This document shows positions 1 through 7,776 of a DNA stretch of 19,524 bases, piece after piece. This stretch comes from Thiopontia sp964344785. Its GTDB lineage: Bacteria; Pseudomonadota; Gammaproteobacteria; GCF-002020875. Where the stretch lies: positions 1-19,524 of the forward strand of contig CAYFOR010000050.1 in NCBI GenBank assembly GCA_964344785.1, in the 5' to 3' direction. The notes under the pieces were generated by a model, which did not search any database, was not told where the DNA came from, and saw only the letters and a list, made by a program, of their open reading frames with translations. A program made the position numbers and the translations under genes. How positions within the stretch are numbered: the first letter of the stretch is position 1; each line of letters starts with the position of its first letter.

Positions 1-164
1 GCAACGACTCTGATATACAGCTCCCTTCGGTTACCTTTTTCTATGAGTCAACGCGGCATTCTAAAATGGTCATTTATACGTGTAAACTCACATTTTCTTC
101 CTTGAACTGACGACTTTCAGGGGCAACATGAATCAGTTAACAGCTCCGTTAACAATTACTACTG

Positions 165-530
165 ATGAGAAATATAATGAATTTACCCCCGATTTCCAGA
201 CTTGCTTTCGTCCTTCTATTCAGCTCATCTCTCCATGCAGAGGCGGACACCGAGCTACTACAACAGCGGTTATCCGAGCTTGAGCAACGTGTGGCCGCAC
301 TTGAAACCGCCATGGAGGAACAACAGGATGTGACTCTGTGGAAAGATGCGATCCTGTGGAAGCGGATCAAAAAAGAGATGACCAAACAGGATGTTTCAAA
401 AATTCTTGGCAAGGCGGGACGGATTGACAACCAGATATTCACCACCTGGTACTATCACCCCACCTCAAAACTACATAGTTATGTCTGGTTTGATGAAGAC
501 AAGGTATTGGGGTGGGAGGCTCCAAAATAG
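165..530 (+). CDS. Exported BamE/SmpA-like small protein
   Basis: The 121-residue protein begins with a signal peptide ending near LHAEA. A short coiled-coil stretch rich in Leu, Glu and Gln follows (about residues 29-55). The C-terminal part, about residues 70-119, has the pattern of the SmpA/OmlA/BamE fold: a KQDVSKILGKAG helix, then WYYHP, then a YVWFDEDKV strand. The family fold is a small envelope domain, often in outer-membrane assembly lipoproteins, but no clear lipobox Cys is visible, so this is a BamE-like periplasmic protein rather than BamE itself. An internal ATG at 177 gives a more compact signal peptide and may be the true start; neither start has a strong Shine-Dalgarno sequence. 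It is a single gene followed by a terminator. The function is unknown. Confidence 0.6.
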   Translation: MRNIMNLPPISRLAFVLLFSSSLHAEADTELLQQRLSELEQRVAALETAMEEQQDVTLWKDAILWKRIKKEMTKQDVSKILGKAGRIDNQIFTTWYYHPTSKLHSYVWFDEDKVLGWEAPK

Positions 531-590
531 GCGCATGCAGTGAGCAGGCCATCCAGTCTCACCCCCACAAAACTATAGAAATATAGAAAA

Positions 591-621
591 GGGCCGCTAT
601 CCCATTCAGGATAGCGGCCCT
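591..621. terminator. Bidirectional intrinsic terminator
   Basis: There is a perfect 12-bp inverted repeat at 591-602 and 609-620 with a 6-base loop. It is preceded by an A-run and followed by TGTTTT, so it can end transcripts from both sides. It separates the BamE-like gene (+) from the octaheme cytochrome gene (-). Confidence 0.85.
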
Positions 622-665
622 GTTTTACTCAATCTACGTTAGCAGATATATGCACTCTCTCTCGA

Positions 666-2105
666 TTAGTGCTTGACCGTATAACGCTTCTTGAAGTCAG
701 CCTGACGAGCCTTGCGCTCCGCGGCCTTGGCAGGGTCTTCCTTGCCGAGGAACCACTTATGAGAATCGGAGTTGAGCACCTCATGCAACAGGTTCTCCAG
801 ATTCTTTGCAGCAGCCTTGTCTTCCGCACTACCGTGCTTACCATGCTCGATCAGCTCACGCAACTCAGGCACATACTCGGTATAGAAGTTCTTGCCCAGA
901 TCGTAGGTACCTTCCCAGTGGGTGATATCGGGTCCCATCATGGAAGCCGCCATACGGGCACGACGTCCTTCATGGTGCCAAATTTCAAACCAGACAAAAT
1001 CGATCTTGTTGGCGAACTTCGGCCCCTTGATCAGCGGCTTGGCTGCATTATAGAGCTTCACGCCCGGTATGCCGTACTTGCGGTTATACATCTCAACCAG
1101 ACCATCATACTGGACATACCAGTTATCGACCCAGCCTTCTTCGTGACAGGAAGTACAGACATCCTTCATGTTGTCTCGACGCTCTTCCCAGCCCATGGTA
1201 CCTTCCACCCAACCCTGCTTCTTGGAGACAGGAGGACGGTTATTCCAGCTCAGACGATCACCCACATCATGCGTGATCTCCTGCTTGCGCGTGGCACTCA
1301 TGTGGCAAGTAGAACAGGTTGGTGCCACCCAGTAATCCTCACCCACGACCCACTTGGCGTTATCCATGTTCATCTTCTCACGGTTTGCACGATAGGCAAT
1401 ACCATGTTTGGACTCGTTGAATATCTCCATCTGGGGGTGATCAGGACCCATGTGGCACTTACCGCAGTTTTCCGGCTGACGCGCCTGCGCTGCAGAGAAC
1501 TGGTGACGCGAGTGACACGCTGCACAGGTACCTTTGGAGCCATCCGGGTTGATACGACCAATACCAGTATTTGGCCAAGTCGCAGGATCCAACATACCAG
1601 GCTCACCTGGAATCATCTGGACATGAGAACCGTGACATTGCCAGCAACCATTCACCGCTGCAGCAGAAATACCGTCAGGGAAGGCAGGTGTAACCATGCC
1701 ATTATCGCCCTCAATCACCTCAGCCAGCAGGTTATCCAATGACCCCATGATCTTGCCTGCCTCGGAATGGTGAGACTTCTTCATCTCAACCGCTTCCTTC
1801 TCATGGCAATTCGCACAGTCGGCTGGAGAAACAATAATCGAGATATGTTTCTTCACCTTCTTCTCATCATGGATAAAGGCATCGGCATCATTGGCATCTG
1901 CCGCATGACACTCGTAACAGCCCACGTTTGCACCGTAGTGCTTACTGGAACCCCACATCTGGACCAGACCAGGGTTATTCTTTTTATGACACGCAACACA
2001 CTCTTTGGTTTCCGCTGACATCTCATTCGGAATCTCACTGACTGCCGAAATTGCTGCAGTTGAACCAAGAAGGAGCAGTGCGCCGGATAACGCTCTCAGG
2101 AACAT
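666..2105 (-). CDS. haoA: Octaheme c-type cytochrome, hydroxylamine oxidoreductase (HAO) family
   Basis: The 479-residue exported protein has a signal peptide (residues 1-21) and eight CxxCH heme sites, starting at about residues 36, 63, 97, 154, 194, 214, 264 and 317. The fourth, CWQCHGS, followed by WPNTGIGR and by CHSRH and ENCGKCH segments, is typical of HAO and places the catalytic P460-type site at heme 4. There is no C-terminal membrane anchor, so it should be a soluble periplasmic multimer. The frame is open up to 2201, but the ATG at 2105 has a strong GGGAGGAA site and a clean signal peptide, so I chose it. Family members oxidise hydroxylamine in ammonia oxidisers, whereas those in nitrate-ammonifying Campylobacterota are thought to reduce nitrite. 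Divergence from napAB favours the reductive role; that is inference. The symbol is a family label. Confidence 0.85.
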   Translation of the reverse strand: MFLRALSGALLLLGSTAAISAVSEIPNEMSAETKECVACHKKNNPGLVQMWGSSKHYGANVGCYECHAADANDADAFIHDEKKVKKHISIIVSPADCANCHEKEAVEMKKSHHSEAGKIMGSLDNLLAEVIEGDNGMVTPAFPDGISAAAVNGCWQCHGSHVQMIPGEPGMLDPATWPNTGIGRINPDGSKGTCAACHSRHQFSAAQARQPENCGKCHMGPDHPQMEIFNESKHGIAYRANREKMNMDNAKWVVGEDYWVAPTCSTCHMSATRKQEITHDVGDRLSWNNRPPVSKKQGWVEGTMGWEERRDNMKDVCTSCHEEGWVDNWYVQYDGLVEMYNRKYGIPGVKLYNAAKPLIKGPKFANKIDFVWFEIWHHEGRRARMAASMMGPDITHWEGTYDLGKNFYTEYVPELRELIEHGKHGSAEDKAAAKNLENLLHEVLNSDSHKWFLGKEDPAKAAERKARQADFKKRYTVKH

Positions 2106-2254
2106 ATAGTTTCCTCCCAAAAAATTGAACAATAGATCTAAAGTTGACCCACTCAGAGAGGGAGAGATGCTCAGAACAAACCATGCTTGACTAAGAAACA
2201 CCCCCTCCCATCACGAGCAGACGCATAATACCCCCAAAGCCCACAAAATATCAC

Positions 2255-2268
2255 TTGACCTAAGTCAC
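2255..2268. promoter_or_regulatory. FNR/DNR-like box 1
   Basis: The site reads TTGAC-CTAA-GTCAC, close to the TTGAT-N4-ATCAA FNR palindrome and to DNR/NNR variants. Its centre is about 34 bp from the centre of the minus-strand TATTAT at 2225-2230, near the -41.5 placement of class II activators. This suggests anaerobic or nitrogen-oxide control of the octaheme cytochrome gene. Confidence 0.5.
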
Positions 2269-2304
2269 ACGATCTAAAAAGTTCCATCTCACACCCCTCA
2301 AAAA

Positions 2305-2318
2305 TTGACTTAGATCAC
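2305..2318. promoter_or_regulatory. FNR/DNR-like box 2
   Basis: The site reads TTGAC-TTAG-ATCAC, with one near-perfect half and one imperfect half of the FNR-type palindrome. Its centre is 50 bp from box 1, and it lies on the napA-proximal side. It is a candidate activator site for napAB; the matching -10 box is not clear. Confidence 0.45.
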
Positions 2319-2508
2319 ACTTATGCAGATTGATAACAGACATGTGACTTTCCTGTTGACAGCCCGGATGGGTTCTGGGGTACATTTGCCTTTGTGTAAC
2401 TAGTTTGTGTTAACTGCACATTGGGGGATGGCTGTTTTTTCTCATAATCAGCCTCATCCTGGAAATAGCTCTTTGAATCAATCTCTATTTATTGGAGGAG
2501 AACAATAT

Positions 2509-5055
2509 ATGGGAATCTCTAGAAGGGACTTTATCAAGTCCAATGCTGTCGCTGCTACGGCTGCAGCAGTAGGCATCAATATTCCGGTGACAACTGCCGT
2601 CGCCAAGGATGGTTATGACAGTGATGGAATTCGCTGGGACAAGGCCCCCTGCCGCTTTTGTGGTACCGGCTGCAGTGTTCTTGTCGGCACCAAGAATGGC
2701 CGAGTGGTTGCCACTCAGGGTGACCCGGACGCACCAGTAAACAAGGGTCTTAACTGCATCAAAGGGTATTTCCTCTCCAAGATCATGTATGGTAGTGATC
2801 GCCTCACTACGCCGCTGCTTCGCATGAAGGATGGCAAATTCGACAAGAATGGCGAGTTCACACCCATCAGTTGGGATGAAGCCCTCGACATCATGGCCAA
2901 CAAGTGGAAGGCCGCAATGTATAATGACAGGAAGCGCAACGATGGCAAGTCAACCGTTGGTATGTTTGGCTCGGGTCAGTGGACTGTACTGGAAGGGTAT
3001 GCCGCATCCAAGCTCTACAAGGCCGGATTCCGCTCCAATAATATCGATCCCAATGCCCGTCACTGCATGGCCTCAGCAGTAGGTGCATTCATGCGTACTT
3101 TCGGCTCGGATGAGCCGATGGGCTGCTACGACGACTTTGAGCATGGCGAGAACTTTGTACTCTGGGGCTCGAATATGGCAGAGATGCATCCGATCCTCTG
3201 GTCCCGGATTACCGACACCCGTCTCTCCAAGGAGAACGCTTCCGTTCACGTACTCTCCACCTACACGCATCGTAGCTGTGACCTGGCTGACAATGTGATG
3301 ATCTTCGAACCTCAAACCGATCTGGTCATTGCAAACTACATCGCCAACTATATCATCCAGAACGATGCGGTCAATCACGACTTCGTGAAAAGACATACCA
3401 ACTTCCGTCTGGCCAATACCGACATCGGTTATGGCCTGCGCCCGGATGACCCACGCGAGAAGAACGCCAAAAACAGTTCACCACGCAAGGCTCAGGTTGG
3501 CTCCAAGCCAATGACCTTCGAGGAATACAAGGCATTTGTCTCCGAGTACACACTGGAGAAGGCCTCCAAGATGTCTGGTGTACCGGAGGAGAACCTGTTG
3601 GCACTGGCCAAGGTCTATGCAGACCCCAATGCCAAGGTGATGTCACTCTGGACCATGGGTACCAACCAGCACGTCCGCGGCGTCTGGATGAACCACTTGA
3701 TGTACAACCTCCACCTGCTGACCGGCAAGATCTCCGAGCCGGGCAACAGCCCATTCTCGCTGACCGGCCAGCCTTCTGCCTGTGGTACCGCCCGTGAAGT
3801 AGGTACCTTTGCCCATCGCCTGCCTGCCGATCTGGTTGTGATGAAAGAGGGGCACCGTCGCTTTGCCGAGAAGGTCTGGAATATTCCGGAGGGTACCATC
3901 CCCGGCAAACCGGGCTACCACGCAGTATTGCAGAACCGCATGCTGAAGGATGGCAAGCTCAATGCCTATTGGGTGATGTGTAACAATAATGTGCAGGCTG
4001 CACCCAACCTGAATGATGAAACACTGCCTGGTTATCGTAATCCAGCAAACTTTGTGGTTACCTCAGACCCCTATCCCACTGTGACAGCGATGGCTTCCGA
4101 TCTGATCCTGCCAACCGCAATGTGGGTCGAGAAGGAGGGTGTATACGGCAATGCAGAGCGCCGTTCTCAGGCTTGGCGCCAGCAGGTTCCACCTGTTGAA
4201 GGGGCAAAGTCCGACCTTTGGCAGTTGATGGAGTTTTCCAAGCGCTTCACTGTGGAAGAGGCATGGGGAAAGGCACATGTGGATGCCAACCCCCAGTATG
4301 CCGGCAAGACTTTGTTTGATGTACTTTATGCCAACGGTGCTGTTGACCGCTATTCTCTTGATGAGCTGGAGACCGGGTTCGACAACGAGGAGGCGTTCCA
4401 CTTCGGATTCTACCCACAGAAGGGGCTGTACGAAGAGTATCGCCGCTTTGGACTGGAGGGGCCCAAGAAAGGACATGAACTGGGTGAATACTCACAGTAT
4501 CACAAGGTACGCGGCATGCGCTGGCCGGTACTCAACGGCAAGGAGACACTCTGGCGCTACCGTGAAGGCTATGATCCACTGGTTCGACAGTCCAACCCGA
4601 CCGTCGCCAAAGGGGACGTCTACTTCTATGGAAAACCGGATGGTAAGGCCAACATTTTCTGTTGCCCGTATGAGCCACCCGCAGAGTCTCCAGATAATGA
4701 GTATCCATTCTGGATGACTACCGGCCGCGTATTGGAGCACTGGCATTCAGCCTCGATGACACAGCGTGTACCTGAACTCTATCGTGCTGTACCGGATGCA
4801 GAGATCTTCATGCACCCGGATGACGCCAAAGCACTGGGGCTTTACCATGGTTCAGCAGCCAAGGTGGAATCCCGTCGCGGCAGCATTAGTGGGCGCGTAA
4901 CCACCAAGGGTAGAAACAAGGTACCGAAAGGGTTGATCTTTGTTCCATGGTTTGATGCAAGGAGGCTGGTCAACAAGCTGGTTCTTGACGCAACCGATCC
5001 ACTGTCAAAAGAGACCGACTTCAAGAAGACTGCGGTCAAGATCGTCAAGGCATAA
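2509..5055 (+). CDS. napA: Periplasmic nitrate reductase catalytic subunit NapA
   Basis: NapA reduces nitrate to nitrite in the periplasm at a molybdenum bis-MGD site. The 848-residue protein opens with a Tat signal (SRRDFIK). Next come the [4Fe-4S] ligands C48, C51, C55 and C83, with the conserved electron-relay Lys85 two residues later. The Mo-binding Cys is C186 in the NARHCMAS motif. Further molybdopterin-binding segments follow, including GVYGNAERR and the C-terminal TTGRVLEHWH. It is slightly longer than E. coli NapA (828) and resembles the longer NapA type of Campylobacterota in motifs such as KGYFLSKIMYG. The frame extends upstream to 2407, but the ATG at 2509 has GGAGGAG eight bases before it and begins directly at the Tat signal. 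napB follows after 12 bases. Confidence 0.95.
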   Translation: MGISRRDFIKSNAVAATAAAVGINIPVTTAVAKDGYDSDGIRWDKAPCRFCGTGCSVLVGTKNGRVVATQGDPDAPVNKGLNCIKGYFLSKIMYGSDRLTTPLLRMKDGKFDKNGEFTPISWDEALDIMANKWKAAMYNDRKRNDGKSTVGMFGSGQWTVLEGYAASKLYKAGFRSNNIDPNARHCMASAVGAFMRTFGSDEPMGCYDDFEHGENFVLWGSNMAEMHPILWSRITDTRLSKENASVHVLSTYTHRSCDLADNVMIFEPQTDLVIANYIANYIIQNDAVNHDFVKRHTNFRLANTDIGYGLRPDDPREKNAKNSSPRKAQVGSKPMTFEEYKAFVSEYTLEKASKMSGVPEENLLALAKVYADPNAKVMSLWTMGTNQHVRGVWMNHLMYNLHLLTGKISEPGNSPFSLTGQPSACGTAREVGTFAHRLPADLVVMKEGHRRFAEKVWNIPEGTIPGKPGYHAVLQNRMLKDGKLNAYWVMCNNNVQAAPNLNDETLPGYRNPANFVVTSDPYPTVTAMASDLILPTAMWVEKEGVYGNAERRSQAWRQQVPPVEGAKSDLWQLMEFSKRFTVEEAWGKAHVDANPQYAGKTLFDVLYANGAVDRYSLDELETGFDNEEAFHFGFYPQKGLYEEYRRFGLEGPKKGHELGEYSQYHKVRGMRWPVLNGKETLWRYREGYDPLVRQSNPTVAKGDVYFYGKPDGKANIFCCPYEPPAESPDNEYPFWMTTGRVLEHWHSASMTQRVPELYRAVPDAEIFMHPDDAKALGLYHGSAAKVESRRGSISGRVTTKGRNKVPKGLIFVPWFDARRLVNKLVLDATDPLSKETDFKKTAVKIVKA

Positions 5056-5067
5056 GGGAGGAATAAG

Positions 5068-5508
5068 ATGAAAAAATACATTACTTTACTGTTTGCTGTC
5101 GGAGCCTCTCTGGTTGTGATGATAGCGGGTCAAACACCGGCAGTCGCCGATGTCACCTCCTTGCGTGGCGTTGCCGGTATTGATGCGGACTCGGCGATTC
5201 ATAATCGTCGAAACCGTTTCAAGGACGCTGACCCATTCGAGCGCACCTGGAAGGAGCAGCCTCCAGTCATGCCGCACAGGGATTACTCCATATCCTTGAA
5301 GGAGAATGAGTGTATGGAGTGCCATAGTGATGAAAATTATGCAGAGGAGGAGGCCACACAGATTGGCCGGAGCCACTTTGTAGATCGTAACGGCAACTCG
5401 ACGCAGAACATTGCGGGCAACCGTTTCTTCTGTAACCAGTGTCACGCGCCGCAGTACAGGGTCAACCCACTGGTAGGAAACAACTTTGCTACCTCTCGAA
5501 GACGTTAA
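5068..5508 (+). CDS. napB: Diheme cytochrome c subunit NapB of nitrate reductase
   Basis: The 146-residue exported protein has a signal peptide ending near AVA. It carries two CxxCH sites (C82-H86 and C122-H126), plus His70 (PHRDYS) and His103 (SHF) as likely distal ligands, giving the two bis-His hemes usual for NapB. It passes electrons to the NapA iron-sulfur cluster. Length matches the family (about 150). An AGGGAGGA site precedes the ATG, and the gene starts 12 bases after napA, so the two are co-transcribed. A strong terminator follows immediately. Confidence 0.92.
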   Translation: MKKYITLLFAVGASLVVMIAGQTPAVADVTSLRGVAGIDADSAIHNRRNRFKDADPFERTWKEQPPVMPHRDYSISLKENECMECHSDENYAEEEATQIGRSHFVDRNGNSTQNIAGNRFFCNQCHAPQYRVNPLVGNNFATSRRR

Positions 5509-5525
5509 TTAACATCGACGCCATA

Positions 5526-5562
5526 CCGCCTGGGTCCTTTACAAACCCAGGCGGTTTTTTTT
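5526..5562 (+). terminator. Intrinsic terminator between napB and napD
   Basis: A 10-bp GC-rich inverted repeat (5526-5535 with 5545-5554) is followed by eight Ts. It lies only 17 bases after the napB stop and 23 bases before the napD start codon, so it probably lowers napD-TPR expression relative to napAB. Confidence 0.85.
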
Positions 5563-5585
5563 CGCTCCCCCAGGAGAATAAAGAC

Positions 5586-5846
5586 ATGCAGATATCCGGT
5601 ATCGCCATCCAGTTAAATCCAGAAAATTCGGAGACCGTGCAACAGCAGCTACAGTCTATCAATGACCTGGAGATCCATGCACAGGAAGGCAGCAAAATAG
5701 TGGCCACCCTGGAGAACCGAACCCCCGGCGAGATGTCCAACACACTTGAGCAGATTCAGGATATTGATGGCGTATTACTGGTTAATCCTGTATACATCTA
5801 TGATGATGCAGCAGTAGATCCTGCCGAAATGATTACCACCACTTAA
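5586..5846 (+). CDS. napD: NapD, chaperone for NapA Tat export
   Basis: The 86-residue cytoplasmic protein has the ferredoxin-like NapD pattern: an ISGIAIQLNPE first strand, a LEIHAQEGSKIVATLE middle, an IQDIDGVL helix-turn and a final VNPVYIYDD strand. NapD binds the twin-arginine signal of NapA and delays export until the molybdenum cofactor is inserted. The start has AGGAGA eight bases upstream. It sits downstream of napAB but behind a terminator, and no separate promoter is obvious in the short gap. In many nap operons napD precedes napA; here it is last of the recognised nap genes. Confidence 0.85.
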   Translation: MQISGIAIQLNPENSETVQQQLQSINDLEIHAQEGSKIVATLENRTPGEMSNTLEQIQDIDGVLLVNPVYIYDDAAVDPAEMITTT

Positions 5847-5863
5847 AAAGAACGGAGTTGAAT

Positions 5864-6451
5864 ATGAAAAAAACCATCCAGGGAGTGTTGCTTGCGACGC
5901 TGATCACCTTCTCATCAAGCACGCTATATGCAGCGACTACCGAACCAGGGACGGGCACTGCCACTATAGAAGAGGCATCCCAGCTCTATCTACAGGCCAG
6001 TAAACTGCCAACGGACTCACTGCAGCGAGCACAACTTCTTGACCAGGCCATTGCGATACTACAAGGACTCACCAAACAGGACAGCAAGAATCTGGAGGCT
6101 TATCGTCGTCTGTTTGGTGTCTATCTGCTGCAACAGGACTATGGCAACAGCATCAAAACCATTCAACGTGCCATTACTCTCTCTCCGGAAGATCCCAAAT
6201 TATTCATTACCCTCGCATTCCTCTATGAACATACCGGGGATCTGGAGTACTCAAAGGAGATGCTGAAACATGCCATTGAACTGGCCCCCACCAATGAGCT
6301 GGCACTCAGTTACCTACCCGTAGTAGAGAAAAAACTGAAAGCACTACTGGACCAGACCTCATCCATGCAGCAACACCCGGGGGGAACGCCCTCTACTCCA
6401 CACCCATCATCAGCCACACAGATGCCGGTAGCGCATCCACCACTCCATTAA
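5864..6451 (+). CDS. Exported tetratricopeptide-repeat protein
   Basis: The 195-residue protein has a signal peptide ending near LYA. Two to three TPR-like helix pairs follow (about residues 35-165), for example AYRRLFGVYLLQQDYGNSIK and LAFLYEHTGDLEYSKEMLKHAIEL. The tail is low-complexity and rich in Pro, Ser and His. The ATG at 5864 has ACGGAG six bases upstream; an in-frame TTG at 5858 is less likely. It starts 17 bases after napD and ends at a terminator, so it is the last gene of the unit. TPR proteins commonly assist assembly of periplasmic complexes, so a role in Nap or HAO maturation is possible but unproven. Confidence 0.65.
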   Translation: MKKTIQGVLLATLITFSSSTLYAATTEPGTGTATIEEASQLYLQASKLPTDSLQRAQLLDQAIAILQGLTKQDSKNLEAYRRLFGVYLLQQDYGNSIKTIQRAITLSPEDPKLFITLAFLYEHTGDLEYSKEMLKHAIELAPTNELALSYLPVVEKKLKALLDQTSSMQQHPGGTPSTPHPSSATQMPVAHPPLH

Positions 6452-6468
6452 ACACGGCTGAGAACGAC

Positions 6469-6510
6469 AAAAAACCACAAGGGGGCTTTCTTCCCCCTTG
6501 TGGTTTTTTT
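6469..6510. terminator. Bidirectional terminator between TPR gene and soxA
   Basis: A long perfect stem (6469-6485 with 6493-6510) encloses a 7-base loop and is flanked by an A-run and a T-run. It lies between two convergent genes and should stop transcripts from both the nap and sox sides. Confidence 0.9.
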
Positions 6511-6528
6511 ATGAACAGCCTACTCCAG

Positions 6529-7395
6529 TTATTTACGATAGGAAGGGCCGTTAAACTCCAGCCCATTACTCATATAAGTGTGGAAGTACTCCAGATTTCG
6601 ATACTCACGACTCTGCGGCTTGAATGCCTTGGCCCGTACCTGCTTGTTACATCCACCAAAACGGCGGTGAAGTGTCCCCATACCATCCCCGGAAGTCGAC
6701 TTGCCTGACCACTTCGCACGGAACACAGGCCATCCGGTCGTTTGCCCCAAAGCAGGTGAGAGCAAATCGGCACGAATGTGCTGGCCGGCCTGATAGACAT
6801 GACAGTCAGCACAGGCAAGGTTGAGCTGCCCACGCTTGGCATAGAAGAAACGCTTGCCCTCTTCATAGGCCTCGAGCGCCTTGGGGTCATCTGGAATCAC
6901 CACATTGACCGTTTCTCCACGAGCCTGATAGCTGATAAAGGCCGACAGATATGCCATGGTGCCTGTCTTCCACTTCAGCTTCTTCTCGCCATTGTCGGTA
7001 CGACACTTGTTGATATCACCCTCCAGTGTCACCACCTCCTCCTTGGCTGCATCCCAGTGTGGATAGCGTGGACGAATCTTGGAAAGCTCTTCACCAAAGC
7101 AGCTGGCGTACCCCTTTCCATTGGCAAATGGCTTGTTCCACTCCTCTTCGCCTTTCTCTACATAGTTCTCATAGGGAGGAAATTCTTCAATGGCCTCCCA
7201 CTGCTGCCGAAAACTCTCATTAATGGAGTAGACCCCATTTCTGAAGTCAGACAGCTCTGTTTTCGGGAATTTCTTCACGAAATGGGCCTGAAAGGCCTTT
7301 CGATCTTCCTCTGGTGAGGCCTTTGCCGTGGTCATACCGAGCACTGCGCTAGCCATTCCTATAACCAGTATGGTTTTCATACTTTTCTTGATCAT
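6529..7395 (-). CDS. soxA: SoxA, c-type cytochrome subunit of SoxXA (monoheme type)
   Basis: SoxXA oxidatively joins thiosulfate to the SoxY carrier cysteine in the periplasm. This 288-residue protein has a signal peptide (residues 1-27), one CxxCH site (C195-H199) and the downstream Cys249 (GGCNKQVRA) that serves as the unusual cysteine heme ligand of the active-site heme. In place of a first heme site there are single Cys99 and Cys131, which probably form a disulfide, so this is the monoheme SoxA type. The ATG at 7395 is preceded by AGAGGAGA; an in-frame TTG lies one codon upstream. It is the last gene of the sox unit, 38 bases after soxZ, and ends before a terminator. Confidence 0.92.
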   Translation of the reverse strand: MIKKSMKTILVIGMASAVLGMTTAKASPEEDRKAFQAHFVKKFPKTELSDFRNGVYSINESFRQQWEAIEEFPPYENYVEKGEEEWNKPFANGKGYASCFGEELSKIRPRYPHWDAAKEEVVTLEGDINKCRTDNGEKKLKWKTGTMAYLSAFISYQARGETVNVVIPDDPKALEAYEEGKRFFYAKRGQLNLACADCHVYQAGQHIRADLLSPALGQTTGWPVFRAKWSGKSTSGDGMGTLHRRFGGCNKQVRAKAFKPQSREYRNLEYFHTYMSNGLEFNGPSYRK

Positions 7396-7433
7396 CAACT
7401 ATTCTCCTCTGAATTCCTTGATCTCAGTCGACG

Positions 7434-7748
7434 CTATTTCGCCGCCTTGGCACCGCTTGCCGTATCACCTTTGTTGTCAGTCCAGGTTACCTTGATTTCA
7501 TCCCCCTTCGCCCCTTCCACCTGAAGACGCAGGTAGGGGTTTTTGGAGATTGTGGAGTTGAAGTCGGCCTCCATGAATACAACCCCATTCTTCTCGGCAA
7601 CCACCGTCTGGATGAAGTGTGCGGGGATAGTCTCACCGGTCTTCTTGTCTTTTCTCAAACCGGTCTCCATTGGATGGCTCATCAGACATTTGATATCGAC
7701 GATGCCATTTTTCACCTTGGCTCTCAGTTTTACTGCACTCTTTGCCAT
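7434..7748 (-). CDS. soxZ: SoxZ, partner of the thiosulfate carrier SoxYZ
   Basis: The 104-residue protein lacks its own signal peptide, as expected, because SoxZ leaves the cell bound to the Tat substrate SoxY. Family features include the opening KLRAKVKNGIVDIKCLMSHPMETG, broken here only by length limits, and NPYLRLQVEG plus VTWTDNKGD near the end. It forms an immunoglobulin-like heterodimer with SoxY, which carries sulfur intermediates. The gene begins 28 bases after soxY and has an AGAGGA site upstream. The C-terminus is a short Ala/Lys tail. Confidence 0.95.
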   Translation of the reverse strand: MAKSAVKLRAKVKNGIVDIKCLMSHPMETGLRKDKKTGETIPAHFIQTVVAEKNGVVFMEADFNSTISKNPYLRLQVEGAKGDEIKVTWTDNKGDTASGAKAAK

Positions 7749-7776
7749 TGATTCGTCCTCTTCGTATTCTGTTCAG

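Larger units (their letters stand above)
2106..2508. promoter_or_regulatory. Divergent hao/nap control region (403 bp)
   Basis: This non-coding stretch separates the divergent octaheme cytochrome and napA genes. It holds two FNR/DNR-like half-palindromes, listed separately. On the minus strand a TATTAT hexamer at 2225-2230 could be the -10 box of the cytochrome gene. On the plus strand TTGACA at 2356-2361 is followed by TACATT at 2381-2386, but the 19-base spacing is long, so that promoter is uncertain. Strong Shine-Dalgarno sites lie at both ends. No convincing additional gene is visible. Confidence 0.6.

Noticed and set aside
128..268. Short plus-strand frame with AGGGG before its ATG
   Set aside because: Its 46 codons overlap the BamE-like gene in another frame and show no recognisable pattern.
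669..1742. 357-codon open frame on the plus strand
   Set aside because: It lies wholly opposite the octaheme cytochrome gene, has no family pattern and no ribosome binding site; it is a shadow of a high-confidence gene.
2106..2201. N-terminal extension of the octaheme cytochrome
   Set aside because: The extension places a non-signal stretch before a perfect signal peptide, while the ATG at 2105 has a strong ribosome binding site.
2407..2508. N-terminal extension of NapA
   Set aside because: The Tat signal and ribosome binding site fix the start at 2509.
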